In this document: piece after piece, positions 1 through 8,013 of the stretch
Layout: every line of letters begins with the position of its first letter
Numbering within the stretch: the stretch's first letter is position 1
DNA from: Opitutaceae bacterium
GTDB lineage: Bacteria; Verrucomicrobiota; Verrucomicrobiia; Opitutales; Opitutaceae
Assembly: GCA_026125215.1 (NCBI GenBank)
Contig: JAHCLN010000017.1
Span: 1 to 36,532, forward strand
Reading direction: 5' to 3'
DNA: 36,532 nt
The notes under the pieces: generated by a model
What the model was told of the DNA's origin: nothing
Database searches by the model: none
The model's input: the letters and a program-made list of their open reading frames with translations, nothing else
Made by a program: the position numbers and the translations under genes

Positions 1-25
1 TGCCCGCCTGGGCAACAGCATCCCC

Positions 26-421
26 ATGCTATTCGAACCCTTCGCCCTCAACGTGACGGACGCCCGTGCCGTCGCCGCCTGGTATGTCGAACATCTCGGC
101 TTCGCCGTCGCCCACCGCCGCGAGGAATCGCCCTACACCCACTTCCTCGCCGACGACACCGGGCGGGTGATCGTGGAATTCTATTCCAACCCTGCCGCCC
201 CGGTGCCCGACTACGCCGCCGCCCACCCCCTCTGCTTTCACATCGCGGTCGTGGCGGCCGACGCACGCGGCGAGTGCAGCCGGCTCGTGAAGGCCGGCGC
301 CAAGCTCCTCCGCGACGAGCCCCAGCCCGACGGCTCGCTGCTCGTGATGCTGCGCGATCCCTGGGGCGTGCCGCTCCAGCTCTGCGAACGCGCCCGGCCC
401 ATCGCGCCCCGGGCGGGCTGA
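26..421 (+). CDS. VOC (glyoxalase/bleomycin-resistance) family protein
   Basis: A 131-residue single-module protein of the vicinal oxygen chelate fold. The beta-alpha-beta-beta-beta pattern is seen twice: FALNVTDARAVAAWYVEHLGF opens the first half and LCFHIAVVAAD the second, and the protein closes with the typical DPWGVPLQLCE strand. Family members chelate a metal with a His/Glu set. Here E (IVEFYSN) and H (CFHIAV) are present, but the usual first ligand is N and the last strand has Q where Glu is common, so metal binding may be altered and the substrate cannot be named. The reading frame is open upstream to the window edge, so the ATG at 26 is the most sensible start but a longer N-terminus is not excluded. 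It is probably cytoplasmic. Confidence 0.8.
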   Translation: MLFEPFALNVTDARAVAAWYVEHLGFAVAHRREESPYTHFLADDTGRVIVEFYSNPAAPVPDYAAAHPLCFHIAVVAADARGECSRLVKAGAKLLRDEPQPDGSLLVMLRDPWGVPLQLCERARPIAPRAG

Positions 422-507
422 GCGGTCCGGCAACTTCACATTTTTTTGGCAGAACCCGGCTTGGCTCCGGCGGGTCTGGATGCATCATCGCCTTATCGTC
501 CGCCGCC

Positions 508-906
508 ATGTCTCCCCAGACTTCATCCTTCCCGGCCCGCGGCCCGCAGCCACGCCGTTTTCTTTACGTCGAGGATTTTCCCTCCATGCGCGAGTTGATG
601 GAAGTGGTCCTGACCGGTGACGGCCACGCGCTCGCCTGCGCCGCCAACGGCCTGGAGGCACTGGAATTGATCATGGCCGAGCCGCACGGTTTTGACTTCG
701 TGATCACCGACCACGAGATGCCGCTGATGAACGGCGTCGAACTGGTCACCGCCTTGCGTTCCATCGGCTTTCGCGGCCGCATCCTGGTGTTGAGCGCCGC
801 GCTGACCCCGGAGATCGAGGAGGCCTACGCCGGGCTGCGCGTCGATTGCGTGCTGGCCAAGCCCGTCGCTCCGCTCGTCCTGCGCACCTTGATTTCTACG
901 TTATAA
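508..906 (+). CDS. Single-domain response regulator (receiver only)
   Basis: A 132-residue protein that is only a CheY-like receiver domain. The acidic pair is E22-D23 in FLYVEDFPSM, the phosphoacceptor is D68 in FVITDHEMP, a Ser follows the fourth strand (ILVLSAA), and the conserved Lys lies in VLAKPVAP near residue 115. There is no output domain, so it should relay phosphate or act by protein contact in the cytoplasm. No histidine kinase is encoded nearby, so its partner is unknown. The ATG at 508 gives a normal-length receiver; the frame is open further upstream, but that part reads as low-complexity Arg/Ala sequence and overlaps the preceding gene. Confidence 0.85.
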   Translation: MSPQTSSFPARGPQPRRFLYVEDFPSMRELMEVVLTGDGHALACAANGLEALELIMAEPHGFDFVITDHEMPLMNGVELVTALRSIGFRGRILVLSAALTPEIEEAYAGLRVDCVLAKPVAPLVLRTLISTL

Positions 907-964
907 CACCGGGATTTTCTCCCGGATGGACAGCCGGGTTGCCCTCCGGCATATCGGCCGGCGC

Positions 965-2065
965 ATGGATTCCACCCTGGTCCTTGAATTGCCCGCCCGC
1001 CCCGGCCACCCGCGCAATTCCGAGGGGGCCTTCCTCACGCTGGCCGACGGCCGCATCCTCTTTGCCTACTCGCACTACCTCGGCGCCAGCTGGCAGGATC
1101 ACGCCCGGGCCGACATCGCCGTGCGCCAGTCCACGGACGGCGGCCTCACCTGGTCCGCGGAAGACCGCATCATCGTCGCCAACGAGGGCGGCTGCAATGT
1201 CATGAGCGTTTCGCTGCTGCGCCTGCCCGACGGCCGTATCGCGCTGTTCTACCTGCGCAAGAATTCCGCCCGCGATTGCCGGCCTTACCTGCGCATCTCG
1301 GCCGACGAGGGCAAAACCTGGAGCGAAGCGTCCTGCTGTGCCCCGTCGGTCGGCTACTTTGTCGTCAACAACGACCGGATCCTGCGTCTCTCCTCCGGCC
1401 GGCTCATCATCCCGGCCGCCTGGCATCGCCCGAAAAATCCGGCCGATCCGGATGACTTCGCCATCGAGGCCCACGCCGAGGACCGCTTCTTTCTGTCCGA
1501 TGATGACGGCATCACCTGGCGGGAAAGCCGGCAGCGGCTGCGCGTGTCCGCGGCCGTCGCATCCGGTCTGCAGGAGCCGGGCCTCATCGAACGGCGCGAC
1601 GGTTCCCTCTACGGCTGGGCCCGCACCAGCGCGGGGCAGCAATGGGAATTCGAATCCCGCGACGGCGGCGAAACCTGGAGCGAGCCGCGCCCGTCCCGCT
1701 TCACTTCCCCGTGCAGCCCGCTCTCGGTCAAAAATATCGGCCCGCGCGCCGAGCCGCTCTGGCTCGCCGTCTGGAACGATCCCACCGCGCTTGGCGCCAC
1801 CGTGCATCAGGAAAAAGTTTACGCCGAAAGTTCCAGCTGGGGCCGCACCCCGCTCGTCGCCGCCTTCAGCCGTGACGAAGGTGCCGGTTGGAGCGCGCCG
1901 CACCTGCTCGAAGACGACCCCGCCCGCGGCTTCTGCTACACGGCCATCCACCGCACCGGCGATGCCGTGCTGCTCGCCTACTGCTGCGGCGGCCGCGGCA
2001 CGGCGGTCCTGCAAAACCTCTGCATCCGCCGGCTGAAACTAAAAATAGATTCCCGAAGGAGATAA
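965..2065 (+). CDS. Sialidase-superfamily (BNR/Asp-box) protein, GH33-like
   Basis: A six-bladed beta-propeller protein of the sialidase superfamily, about 366 residues. Five Asp-boxes (S-x-D-x-G-x-T-W type) are visible: STDGGLTWS near residue 56, SADEGKTWS near 112, SDDDGITWR near 178, SRDGGETWS near 231 and the degenerate SRDEGAGWS near 302. The family includes exo-sialidases that remove terminal sialic acid, but Asp-boxes alone do not prove this activity and many bacterial relatives have other glycan substrates. No signal peptide is seen from the ATG at 965 or from the earlier in-frame ATG at 926, so either it is cytoplasmic or export is not by a standard signal. The start at 965 was preferred because residues before it (MDSRVALRHIGRR) look untranslated. 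Confidence 0.8.
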   Translation: MDSTLVLELPARPGHPRNSEGAFLTLADGRILFAYSHYLGASWQDHARADIAVRQSTDGGLTWSAEDRIIVANEGGCNVMSVSLLRLPDGRIALFYLRKNSARDCRPYLRISADEGKTWSEASCCAPSVGYFVVNNDRILRLSSGRLIIPAAWHRPKNPADPDDFAIEAHAEDRFFLSDDDGITWRESRQRLRVSAAVASGLQEPGLIERRDGSLYGWARTSAGQQWEFESRDGGETWSEPRPSRFTSPCSPLSVKNIGPRAEPLWLAVWNDPTALGATVHQEKVYAESSSWGRTPLVAAFSRDEGAGWSAPHLLEDDPARGFCYTAIHRTGDAVLLAYCCGGRGTAVLQNLCIRRLKLKIDSRRR

Positions 2066-2106
2066 TTTTTGCGAAGAAATTACACTGGCGCAAACCGCGA
2101 TAATCT

Positions 2107-3018
2107 ATGGATTGGCGCAGCTTTGCCATCCCGGCAGACGACCAACCATTCATGTCCGATCATTCCCACGGTGGCAAAACCGAGCCCAAGTTTTCGCTCG
2201 GGCTTTTCCTGCTCGTCAACTCGCTCTCCTTTGCCGGCCTCTGCGGCTTGGTGGCGCTGATTGCTCCCGCGGTTTGGTCGGCGCAATTGGCCGCCGGGTG
2301 GCCGGCCGTGCTCGGCGTCTTCCTCGGCGTCCACCTCGCGGCCGCGTTCGTGGAGTTTTTCTTCCACCGCTACGTGCTCCACGCGCCGCTGATCCCCTTT
2401 CTCGCCTACTTCTACAAGCAGCACACCCTTCACCACGCCCTGACGCGCATCGGCTACCAGAAGGGCCGCCAGGCCGGCGAAACCATCCCTCACCTCGTGG
2501 AAAACGTCTACCCCATCACCGAGGAGAAACAATACGAGGCCTCCTACTTCCCGTGGTATTCGCTCATCGTCTTCACCGGCGTGGCCGCGCTTGTCCTCGT
2601 CCCGCTCCAGTTCTTTATTCCGGCCGCGCCCATTTTGCTCGGCGGCATGATTGCGGTGCTCTGGTCGCTCGTGCTTTACGAGACCATCCACGCCATCGAG
2701 CATCTGCCGCAGGAGGTGTGGGACCGCCTTGTCGCCCGCCCCCGCACGGGCCGCTTCTGGCGCAAGGCCTACGCCTTTCATCTCCGGCACCACGCCGACA
2801 TCCGCTGCAACGAGGCCATCTCCGGCTTCTTCGCCCTGCCCTTGGTGGATTTCCTCTTCGGCACCTACGTTGACCCCAACACGCTCTACCGGCACGGTCA
2901 GAGCGCCCTGCCGGAGGAATTTGTCAGCCCCCGTCCCCGCTTCGGCTTTCTCCGCTGGCTCGACCGGCGCGCCGACCAATCGGTCGCCCTCCGTCGCCAG
3001 CGCCGCGCCGCGGCTTGA
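2107..3018 (+). CDS. Fatty acid hydroxylase / sterol desaturase superfamily membrane protein
   Basis: An integral-membrane di-iron enzyme of about 303 residues. The three histidine boxes of the superfamily are present: FFHRYVLH and KQHTLHH in the first half and HLRHH in the C-terminal half. Hydrophobic segments surround them: LGLFLLVNSLSFAGLCGLVAL, a segment before the first box, and the pair FTGVAALVLVPLQFF / PILLGGMIAVLWSLVLY. Relatives hydroxylate or desaturate lipids using O2, so a membrane lipid substrate is likely; which one is not visible. The start is uncertain: the ATG at 2152 (protein MSDHSHGGKTEPKF) is an equally good choice, and a -10-like GATAAT at 2099-2104 lies so close to 2107 that it would favour 2152. 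The stop codon overlaps the region just before pepT. Confidence 0.82.
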   Translation: MDWRSFAIPADDQPFMSDHSHGGKTEPKFSLGLFLLVNSLSFAGLCGLVALIAPAVWSAQLAAGWPAVLGVFLGVHLAAAFVEFFFHRYVLHAPLIPFLAYFYKQHTLHHALTRIGYQKGRQAGETIPHLVENVYPITEEKQYEASYFPWYSLIVFTGVAALVLVPLQFFIPAAPILLGGMIAVLWSLVLYETIHAIEHLPQEVWDRLVARPRTGRFWRKAYAFHLRHHADIRCNEAISGFFALPLVDFLFGTYVDPNTLYRHGQSALPEEFVSPRPRFGFLRWLDRRADQSVALRRQRRAAA

Positions 3019-3065
3019 GCGGAATTCGGATTGTGACCGGCCCCGCGGCACGCGAAGCTGCCGGC

Positions 3066-4313
3066 ATGTCACCCGACTCCGCCGACCTTCTGGACCGCTT
3101 CTGCCGCTATGTGCGGATTGACACGCGCAGCGACGACGCCTCGCCCACCACCCCGAGCACGCCCGGCCAGTGGGATCTGCTGCGGTTGCTCGAACGCGAA
3201 CTGCGCGAACTCGGCGCCCAAGAGGTGACGATCGACGCGCACGGTTACGTGCTCGCCACCATCCCGGCCACCGTCCCGCACCCGACGCCGGTCATCGCCT
3301 GGTTCGCACACGTGGACACCGCCACCAACCTGCCCGGCGCCGCGCAGCCCATCGTCCACCGCGCCTACGACGGCCGCCGCATCGTGCTGCCCGACGATCC
3401 CACGCAGGTGCTCACGGTGGAGGACACGCCCTTTCTCCGCGAGGCTGTCGGCCACGACCTCATCACCGCCAGCGGCACGACGCTGCTCGGAGCCGACGAC
3501 AAGGCCGGCGTCGCCATCGTCATGGCCGCGGCCCGCCATCTGCTCCGTCATCCGGAAATCCCGCACGGCAAAATCCGCGTGTGCTTCAATCCCGACGAGG
3601 AGATCGCCCGCGGCGTGGAGAAGCTCGACCTCGCCGCCGTCGGCGCGGATTTCGCCTACACCCTCGACGGTTCCGAACGCGGGGAAATCTGCTACGAAAC
3701 CTTCAGCGCCGACTCCGCGCTCCTGGAAATCCACGGCGTGGCCTCCCATCCCGGCTGGGCGAAGGATGTCATGGTCAATGCCCTCCGGCTGGCCGGCCGC
3801 TTCGTGGCCGCCCTGCCGATGGAGCTTTCGCCCGAGCACACGGCCGGCCGCGGCGGCTTCATCCATCCGCTGGGCCTCACCGGCAGCGCCGAACATGCCA
3901 CCGTCCGCTTCATCCTGCGCGACTTCGAGCTCGCCGGTCTCACCGCCAAGCGCGCGTTGATGGAAAAGATCGCCGCCGAGCTGCGCGCGGCCGAACCCCG
4001 CGCCCGGATCACGCTCACCTTCACCGAGCAATACCGCAACATGCGCTACTGGCTCGAAAAAGACATGCGGCCGGTCGAGCTCGCCCGCGCCGCCGCCCGA
4101 CGCGCCGGCGTCGAGCCCTTCGACCAACCCATCCGCGGCGGCACCGACGGCTCCCGCCTCACCGCCCGCGGCCTGCCCACGCCCAACATCTTCACCGGCA
4201 TGCACGAGGTGCACAGCCAGCGCGAATGGGTCAGCCTGCAGGACATGACCAAGGCCGCCGAAACCCTGCTCCACCTCGCCCGGCTCTGGGCCGAACCGCA
4301 TAACCCGCGCTGA
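3066..4313 (+). CDS. pepT: Peptidase T (tripeptide aminopeptidase), M20B
   Basis: Matches PepT over its full length (415 residues; the family has about 410). Conserved landmarks are STPGQWDLL near residue 31, the HVDT motif (H82, D84), LLGADDKAG (D144/D145), NPDEE (E178/E179), TLDGSE (D201), the IRGGTDGSRL loop, and MHEVHSQ near the end supplying the last metal-ligand His. These are the two-zinc ligands and the general-base Glu of family M20B. The enzyme releases the N-terminal residue from tripeptides in the cytoplasm. The start at 3066 aligns with known PepT N-termini; the frame is open earlier only through a TTG overlapping the previous stop codon. DUF502 follows 3 bases after the stop, so the two are probably co-transcribed. 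Confidence 0.93.
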   Translation: MSPDSADLLDRFCRYVRIDTRSDDASPTTPSTPGQWDLLRLLERELRELGAQEVTIDAHGYVLATIPATVPHPTPVIAWFAHVDTATNLPGAAQPIVHRAYDGRRIVLPDDPTQVLTVEDTPFLREAVGHDLITASGTTLLGADDKAGVAIVMAAARHLLRHPEIPHGKIRVCFNPDEEIARGVEKLDLAAVGADFAYTLDGSERGEICYETFSADSALLEIHGVASHPGWAKDVMVNALRLAGRFVAALPMELSPEHTAGRGGFIHPLGLTGSAEHATVRFILRDFELAGLTAKRALMEKIAAELRAAEPRARITLTFTEQYRNMRYWLEKDMRPVELARAAARRAGVEPFDQPIRGGTDGSRLTARGLPTPNIFTGMHEVHSQREWVSLQDMTKAAETLLHLARLWAEPHNPR

Positions 4314-4316
4314 ACC

Positions 4317-4913
4317 ATGCCCGCCCGCTCCCCTGTCTGGTCCCGCCTGCTGCGTTATCTCGGCCACGGCATCCTCATCCTCGGCCCGCTGGTGCTCACG
4401 GTCATCGTCCTGCACTGGCTCTTCACGCGGGTGGACGGTCTGCTGCGCCCCTACGTCAACCTGCCCGGCCTCGGTTTCGTCATCGTGCTCGGCTTCGTTA
4501 TCCTTGTCGGCTGGATCGGCTCGTTCTTCCTCATGCGGCGCGCGCTCGCCCTGATCGACGGCTGGTTGGAGCGCACGCCGGGCGTGAGCTTCGTTTACTC
4601 CTCCATCCGCGATTTCTTCGACGCCTTCATCGGCGAAAAGCGGCGTTTCACCAAGGCCGTGCTCGTGAATGTCTTTGCCGACGAGGTCTGGCTGGTGGGT
4701 TTCCTGACCGACGAGGACGTCACGAACTTCCGGCTCGGGGCCGAATACGTCTCCGCCTACGTGCCCCAGGCCTACAACGTCGCCGGCCAGCTCTATCTGG
4801 TGAAACGCGAACGCATCCGGCTGATCGACCACCTGCCGTCCGCCGATGTCATGAAATACGCGGTGACCGGCGGCGCCGTGGACATCGTCACGCCGACGAA
4901 CAATCGCAATTGA
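4317..4913 (+). CDS. DUF502 family membrane protein
   Basis: A 198-residue protein matching DUF502. Two N-terminal membrane segments are visible (GHGILILGPLVLTVIVLHWLF and GFVIVLGFVILVGWIGSFFL), followed by a soluble domain with the family pattern of a VYSSIRDFFDAF helix, WLVGFLTDE, and a Tyr/Pro-rich AYVPQAYNVAGQLYLV strand. DUF502 proteins sit in the inner membrane of many Gram-negative bacteria and chloroplast relatives; the biochemical role is not established. It starts 3 bases after the pepT stop, consistent with translational coupling. The C-terminus is a short polar tail. Confidence 0.85.
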   Translation: MPARSPVWSRLLRYLGHGILILGPLVLTVIVLHWLFTRVDGLLRPYVNLPGLGFVIVLGFVILVGWIGSFFLMRRALALIDGWLERTPGVSFVYSSIRDFFDAFIGEKRRFTKAVLVNVFADEVWLVGFLTDEDVTNFRLGAEYVSAYVPQAYNVAGQLYLVKRERIRLIDHLPSADVMKYAVTGGAVDIVTPTNNRN

Positions 4914-4953
4914 GCATTGCCCCCGGTTTCGGTCGCGCAAAGCCTCCGCCGCC

Positions 4954-6882
4954 GTGCCCGCCCCTCTCGCTTCCGCCCTGTTGTTCAACTCCGCCGAGCT
5001 GCCGCGCATCCGTGCGACCCTAGCGCGGCCGGAGTTCGCCGTATTCTGGAACGCCGCCCGCGGGGCCGACCTCGCGGCCGACGAGCGTTTCCTGCGCGGC
5101 GAAATCAAGCTGAACGAGCCGGTGAAGGACCTCGCCCGCGCCGCCAACATCCTGCTGCGCTCGGCCTTCGTGCAGGTGATCGAACCCGCTCCGGCCCACG
5201 CCGCCCTCGCCAACCTCGCGCTGGAGCGGATGCTCGCCTACCGCCGCTGGGACTGGTTCCTCGAAGCCGGCCGCGACACCGTCGGCATCATGCGCAACGG
5301 CTCGACCTCCATCGCCGCCGTGCTCGCCGCCGACTGGCTGGGCGACGACCTCGACCCGGCCCTGCGCGTCCGGCTCGACCGGTTCATCGCGGAGGAAACC
5401 GGCCCCGCGGCCGAACGGGCCGTCTTCGGCATGACGCACCACGATCAGGTCGTCGGCTGGAGCATGGACCCGGAGATGACCGGCTATGCGAAAGTGGATG
5501 TCAGCCGCTGGCCCGCGATCCTCGACCGCAACAACCTGCGCATCATCGCCACTTCCGGCCTTGCAGCCGCGGCCGCCCATCTCGGCCCCCGCGATCCGCG
5601 CTCGGCGCGCTGGGCGGCCCAGACCGCCGACAGCCTGCGGCTCTTCGCCTCGCGGCTGCCGGCCGACGGCTCTTTTCCGGAGGGGCCGGACTATTGGTAT
5701 TTCACCTTCACGTATTTCATCATGTCCGTCGAGCTGCTGCACCGGCACTGCGGCCTCGACCTGCGCAACGTCTGTGATTTTCCCGCCATGGCGCGGTATG
5801 TGCAGTCCGTCACCCTGCCCACGCACGGCAAACCCGACGGCTGCCTCAACATCGGCGACGCCTTCCTGACCAGCGGCGCCGAGCCGCTCGCCTGGATCGG
5901 CCGCACCTTCCGCGACAGCCAGGCCAACCACCTCGTCCTCCAGCCCGGCTGCATCCGCGACACCGCCGTCAACGCCTTTGGCGCGATCTGGTTCGATGCT
6001 TCGGTGCCGCCGCGGCGCGCCGCCGACCTTGCGACCGACCGCGTGCTCTTTCCCGGCATCGTGCTCTCGCGGACCGGTTGGGAGACCGCCGACTCCGTCC
6101 TCAGCCTGCGCAGCGGCGAGCCCGAAAACCACGAACATGCCGACCGCAACAGCCTGCTCTTCACCGCGCACGGCGAGCGCCTGCTCAACGACCCGCTCAA
6201 GGCCGCCTACCCGCGCCACGATCCGAAATGGCTGCTGCGCCTGACGGCCGCGCACACCGCCGTGCTCGTTGACGGCAAGGGCCATGTTTACCACGAGGGC
6301 GAGGAAGGCACCAACGCCTCCACCGCCGCGGCACACCTCGTGGACCACCGCCTTGGTCCGAACTGGATGTGGGCGGTCAGCGATGCGACCGATGCCTACC
6401 GCCGCGCCGGCCTGCCGGTCACGCTCGTGCGCCGCAGCGTGCTGTTCCTGAAACCGGACGTGTTGATCGTCGCCGACGAAGTCGCGCTCACCACCGCGCT
6501 GCCCGTGCAGACCCGCTGGCAGGTTTACAACAACGACGACCAAGGCACCGTCTCCGCAGAAACCGCCGCCTTCAGCATCGGCCGGCCGCATGCCAGCCTG
6601 CGCGCCAGTCTCGCCGCGGCCGGCGATTTCACCGTCCGCACCGACCGGCTGCCCCTCCCGGCCGATGGCGGCACCTACCCGTTCGCCGAGGTCGTGTCCG
6701 CCGCCGCCCAAAGCCATCTTTTGCTGACCACGTGCACGGCCTGCCCTGCGGGCGACAATCACAGTCCGCTGACGCTCCGGCGCACGCCCGCCGGCTGGCA
6801 CATCACCGGCACCCACCGCGGCCTGAAGGTGGACGTCAGCCTTGATTTTTCAGTCGCCACACCCCCGGCCCTCCGGCTCTGA
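4954..6882 (+). CDS. Heparinase II/III-like polysaccharide lyase family protein
   Basis: About 642 residues with the two-part layout of heparinase II/III-type lyases: an N-terminal alpha/alpha toroid and a C-terminal beta-sandwich. The toroid carries MTHHDQVVGWSMDPEM and, near residues 241-254, SFPEGPDYWYFTFTY, a region that holds a catalytic Tyr in characterised lyases. The sandwich starts around residue 390 with ENHEHADRNSLLF, the conserved His-rich strand of the family. The likely reaction is beta-elimination of uronate-containing polysaccharide; the actual substrate is unknown. No signal peptide is visible, unusual for a lyase acting on polymers. The start is a GTG at 4954 with no clear ribosome binding site, and an unseen upstream start cannot be excluded. 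The gene is separated from DUF502 by only about 40 bases. Confidence 0.8.
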   Translation: MPAPLASALLFNSAELPRIRATLARPEFAVFWNAARGADLAADERFLRGEIKLNEPVKDLARAANILLRSAFVQVIEPAPAHAALANLALERMLAYRRWDWFLEAGRDTVGIMRNGSTSIAAVLAADWLGDDLDPALRVRLDRFIAEETGPAAERAVFGMTHHDQVVGWSMDPEMTGYAKVDVSRWPAILDRNNLRIIATSGLAAAAAHLGPRDPRSARWAAQTADSLRLFASRLPADGSFPEGPDYWYFTFTYFIMSVELLHRHCGLDLRNVCDFPAMARYVQSVTLPTHGKPDGCLNIGDAFLTSGAEPLAWIGRTFRDSQANHLVLQPGCIRDTAVNAFGAIWFDASVPPRRAADLATDRVLFPGIVLSRTGWETADSVLSLRSGEPENHEHADRNSLLFTAHGERLLNDPLKAAYPRHDPKWLLRLTAAHTAVLVDGKGHVYHEGEEGTNASTAAAHLVDHRLGPNWMWAVSDATDAYRRAGLPVTLVRRSVLFLKPDVLIVADEVALTTALPVQTRWQVYNNDDQGTVSAETAAFSIGRPHASLRASLAAAGDFTVRTDRLPLPADGGTYPFAEVVSAAAQSHLLLTTCTACPAGDNHSPLTLRRTPAGWHITGTHRGLKVDVSLDFSVATPPALRL

Positions 6883-6960
6883 TCAGCTTGGCATGGAACC
6901 TGCCGGAACATTTGCTTCGGGAATAAATCCCTTCACGTTAACTCCAACCCTCAACCTCCC

Positions 6961-7380
6961 ATGAAAAAACTAGCCCTCATCTGCACCGTCGCGCTCACCG
7001 CGCTCGCCCTCACTTCCACCGCGCTCGCCCGCTCGAAGCCCGAAAAGCCCGAGCGCATCGCCTTCGGCCAGGAAGTGGACATCAAGCAATACCTCGTCCC
7101 CGGCAAGACCGTGGTCTTCGACTTCACCAGCGATTTCTGCCCGCCCTGCCGCGCCATCAACCCCTACCTCGACAAGCTCCATGCCAACCGGGCCGACGTC
7201 GTCGTGGTGAAGGTGGACATCAACCGGCCCGACGTGCGCGGCATCGACTGGCAGTCGCCCGTCGCCAAGCAATACAACATGCGCAGCATCCCCTATTTTC
7301 AGGTCTACGGCCCGGACGGCGAGATGATCGCCGACGGCCAGCAGGCCCGCCAGATGGTGACGGCTTGGTTCGAGGAGTGA
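6961..7380 (+). CDS. Exported thioredoxin-like protein
   Basis: A 139-residue thioredoxin-fold protein with an N-terminal signal peptide (MKKLALICTVALTALALTSTALA, cut predicted near residue 23). The active site is C60-P-P-C63 in SDFCPPCRAINPYLDKL, and the cis-proline is P111 in MRSIPYFQVYG. CPPC is less common than the CGPC of cytoplasmic thioredoxin and is seen in several periplasmic reductases. It probably works in thiol-disulfide exchange in the periplasm; no partner is obvious nearby. The gene has its own 78-base upstream gap and ends at a strong intrinsic terminator, so it is likely a single-gene unit. Confidence 0.88.
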   Translation: MKKLALICTVALTALALTSTALARSKPEKPERIAFGQEVDIKQYLVPGKTVVFDFTSDFCPPCRAINPYLDKLHANRADVVVVKVDINRPDVRGIDWQSPVAKQYNMRSIPYFQVYGPDGEMIADGQQARQMVTAWFEE

Positions 7381-7401
7381 GCCGCTGAGTTATTAAAAGC
7401 G

Positions 7402-7433
7402 AAACGCCGCCGGAAATTCCGGCGGCGTTTTTT
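7402..7433 (+). terminator. Rho-independent terminator after the thioredoxin gene
   Basis: A perfect GC-rich hairpin, arms 7402-7413 and 7419-7430 (AAACGCCGCCGG pairing with CCGGCGGCGTTT) with a five-base loop, followed by a run of six T. It lies 22 bases after the thioredoxin stop. The A-rich left flank may let it work weakly for the opposite-strand gene ending at 7457. Confidence 0.92.
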
Positions 7434-7456
7434 GTTGGCTGAACTATGCCGGCCGG

Positions 7457-7804
7457 TCAGTCCGCGGCCGTCAGCAGTTCCACGGTCACGGCGAGCAGGC
7501 TGCCGTCGCTGCCGGGCGTGGTGCTCACGCGCACCTCGGCGCCGGTCTTGACGTCATCGGGCGAGATCGTGCGTCCGCCCTGGACATACACCGTCGCGTC
7601 GGTGAGCAGGAGGCTGTGGCCTTCGACGATCATGACCGTGGCGCTCTTGGCCACCACGCGGCCGGTGACGGTTTCACCCTCGGCCGCAGCGGTGATGGCG
7701 GCGAGCGGTTGGACGGGCACCGCCGTCACGGCCAGCGGCAGAGCCAGCGCGCCGACGAAGAGAAAACCGAGGAAGGATTTGATGAGGTTATTTTTGTTTT
7801 TCAT
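7457..7804 (-). CDS. Small exported protein of unknown function
   Basis: A 115-residue protein with a clear signal peptide (MKNKNNLIKSFLGFLFVGALALPLAVTA). The mature part, about 85 residues, is rich in beta-strand pattern: GETVTGRVVAKSATVMIVEGHSLLLTDATVYVQG and TGAEVRVSTTPGSDGSLLAVTVELL. This resembles the small OB-like domains of DUF5666-type proteins, which also alternate 'G.V..i....i.v.g..v.v...t.v'. That similarity is only by eye. It is convergent with the thioredoxin gene and divergent from the beta-helix gene. The function is not known. Confidence 0.72.
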   Translation of the reverse strand: MKNKNNLIKSFLGFLFVGALALPLAVTAVPVQPLAAITAAAEGETVTGRVVAKSATVMIVEGHSLLLTDATVYVQGGRTISPDDVKTGAEVRVSTTPGSDGSLLAVTVELLTAAD

Positions 7805-8013
7805 AGCACCCTTGGCTTTGCATCGCGCGTGCCAACCACTCCGGTGACCCCCAAGCCATTCGTTATCAACATCTGGAAAATTCCACCCCTAAATCGGCGG
7901 TGCATTTTGCGCGATGCTGGCGGCCGGATTCATGCACTTTGCCACCAGCAGACCGGTGGATCATTTTCCCTTCGCCAACCAACCCTTCGCCCCCTTTGGC
8001 TCCCCGCGCTCCC

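Noticed and set aside
896-2014. A 372-codon minus-strand frame across the sialidase gene
   Set aside because: Shadow of the Asp-box protein; the plus-strand gene has five clear Asp-boxes.
2069-2260. Short frame with a strong AAGGAG (2056-2061) before a TTG start
   Set aside because: The encoded sequence is Ser/Pro/Arg-rich and out of frame with the membrane hydroxylase; the ribosome-site match is probably chance.
3069-5213. A 714-codon open frame on the minus strand across pepT and DUF502
   Set aside because: It is antisense to well-recognised genes; in very GC-rich DNA the opposite strand often stays open. No family motif is seen.
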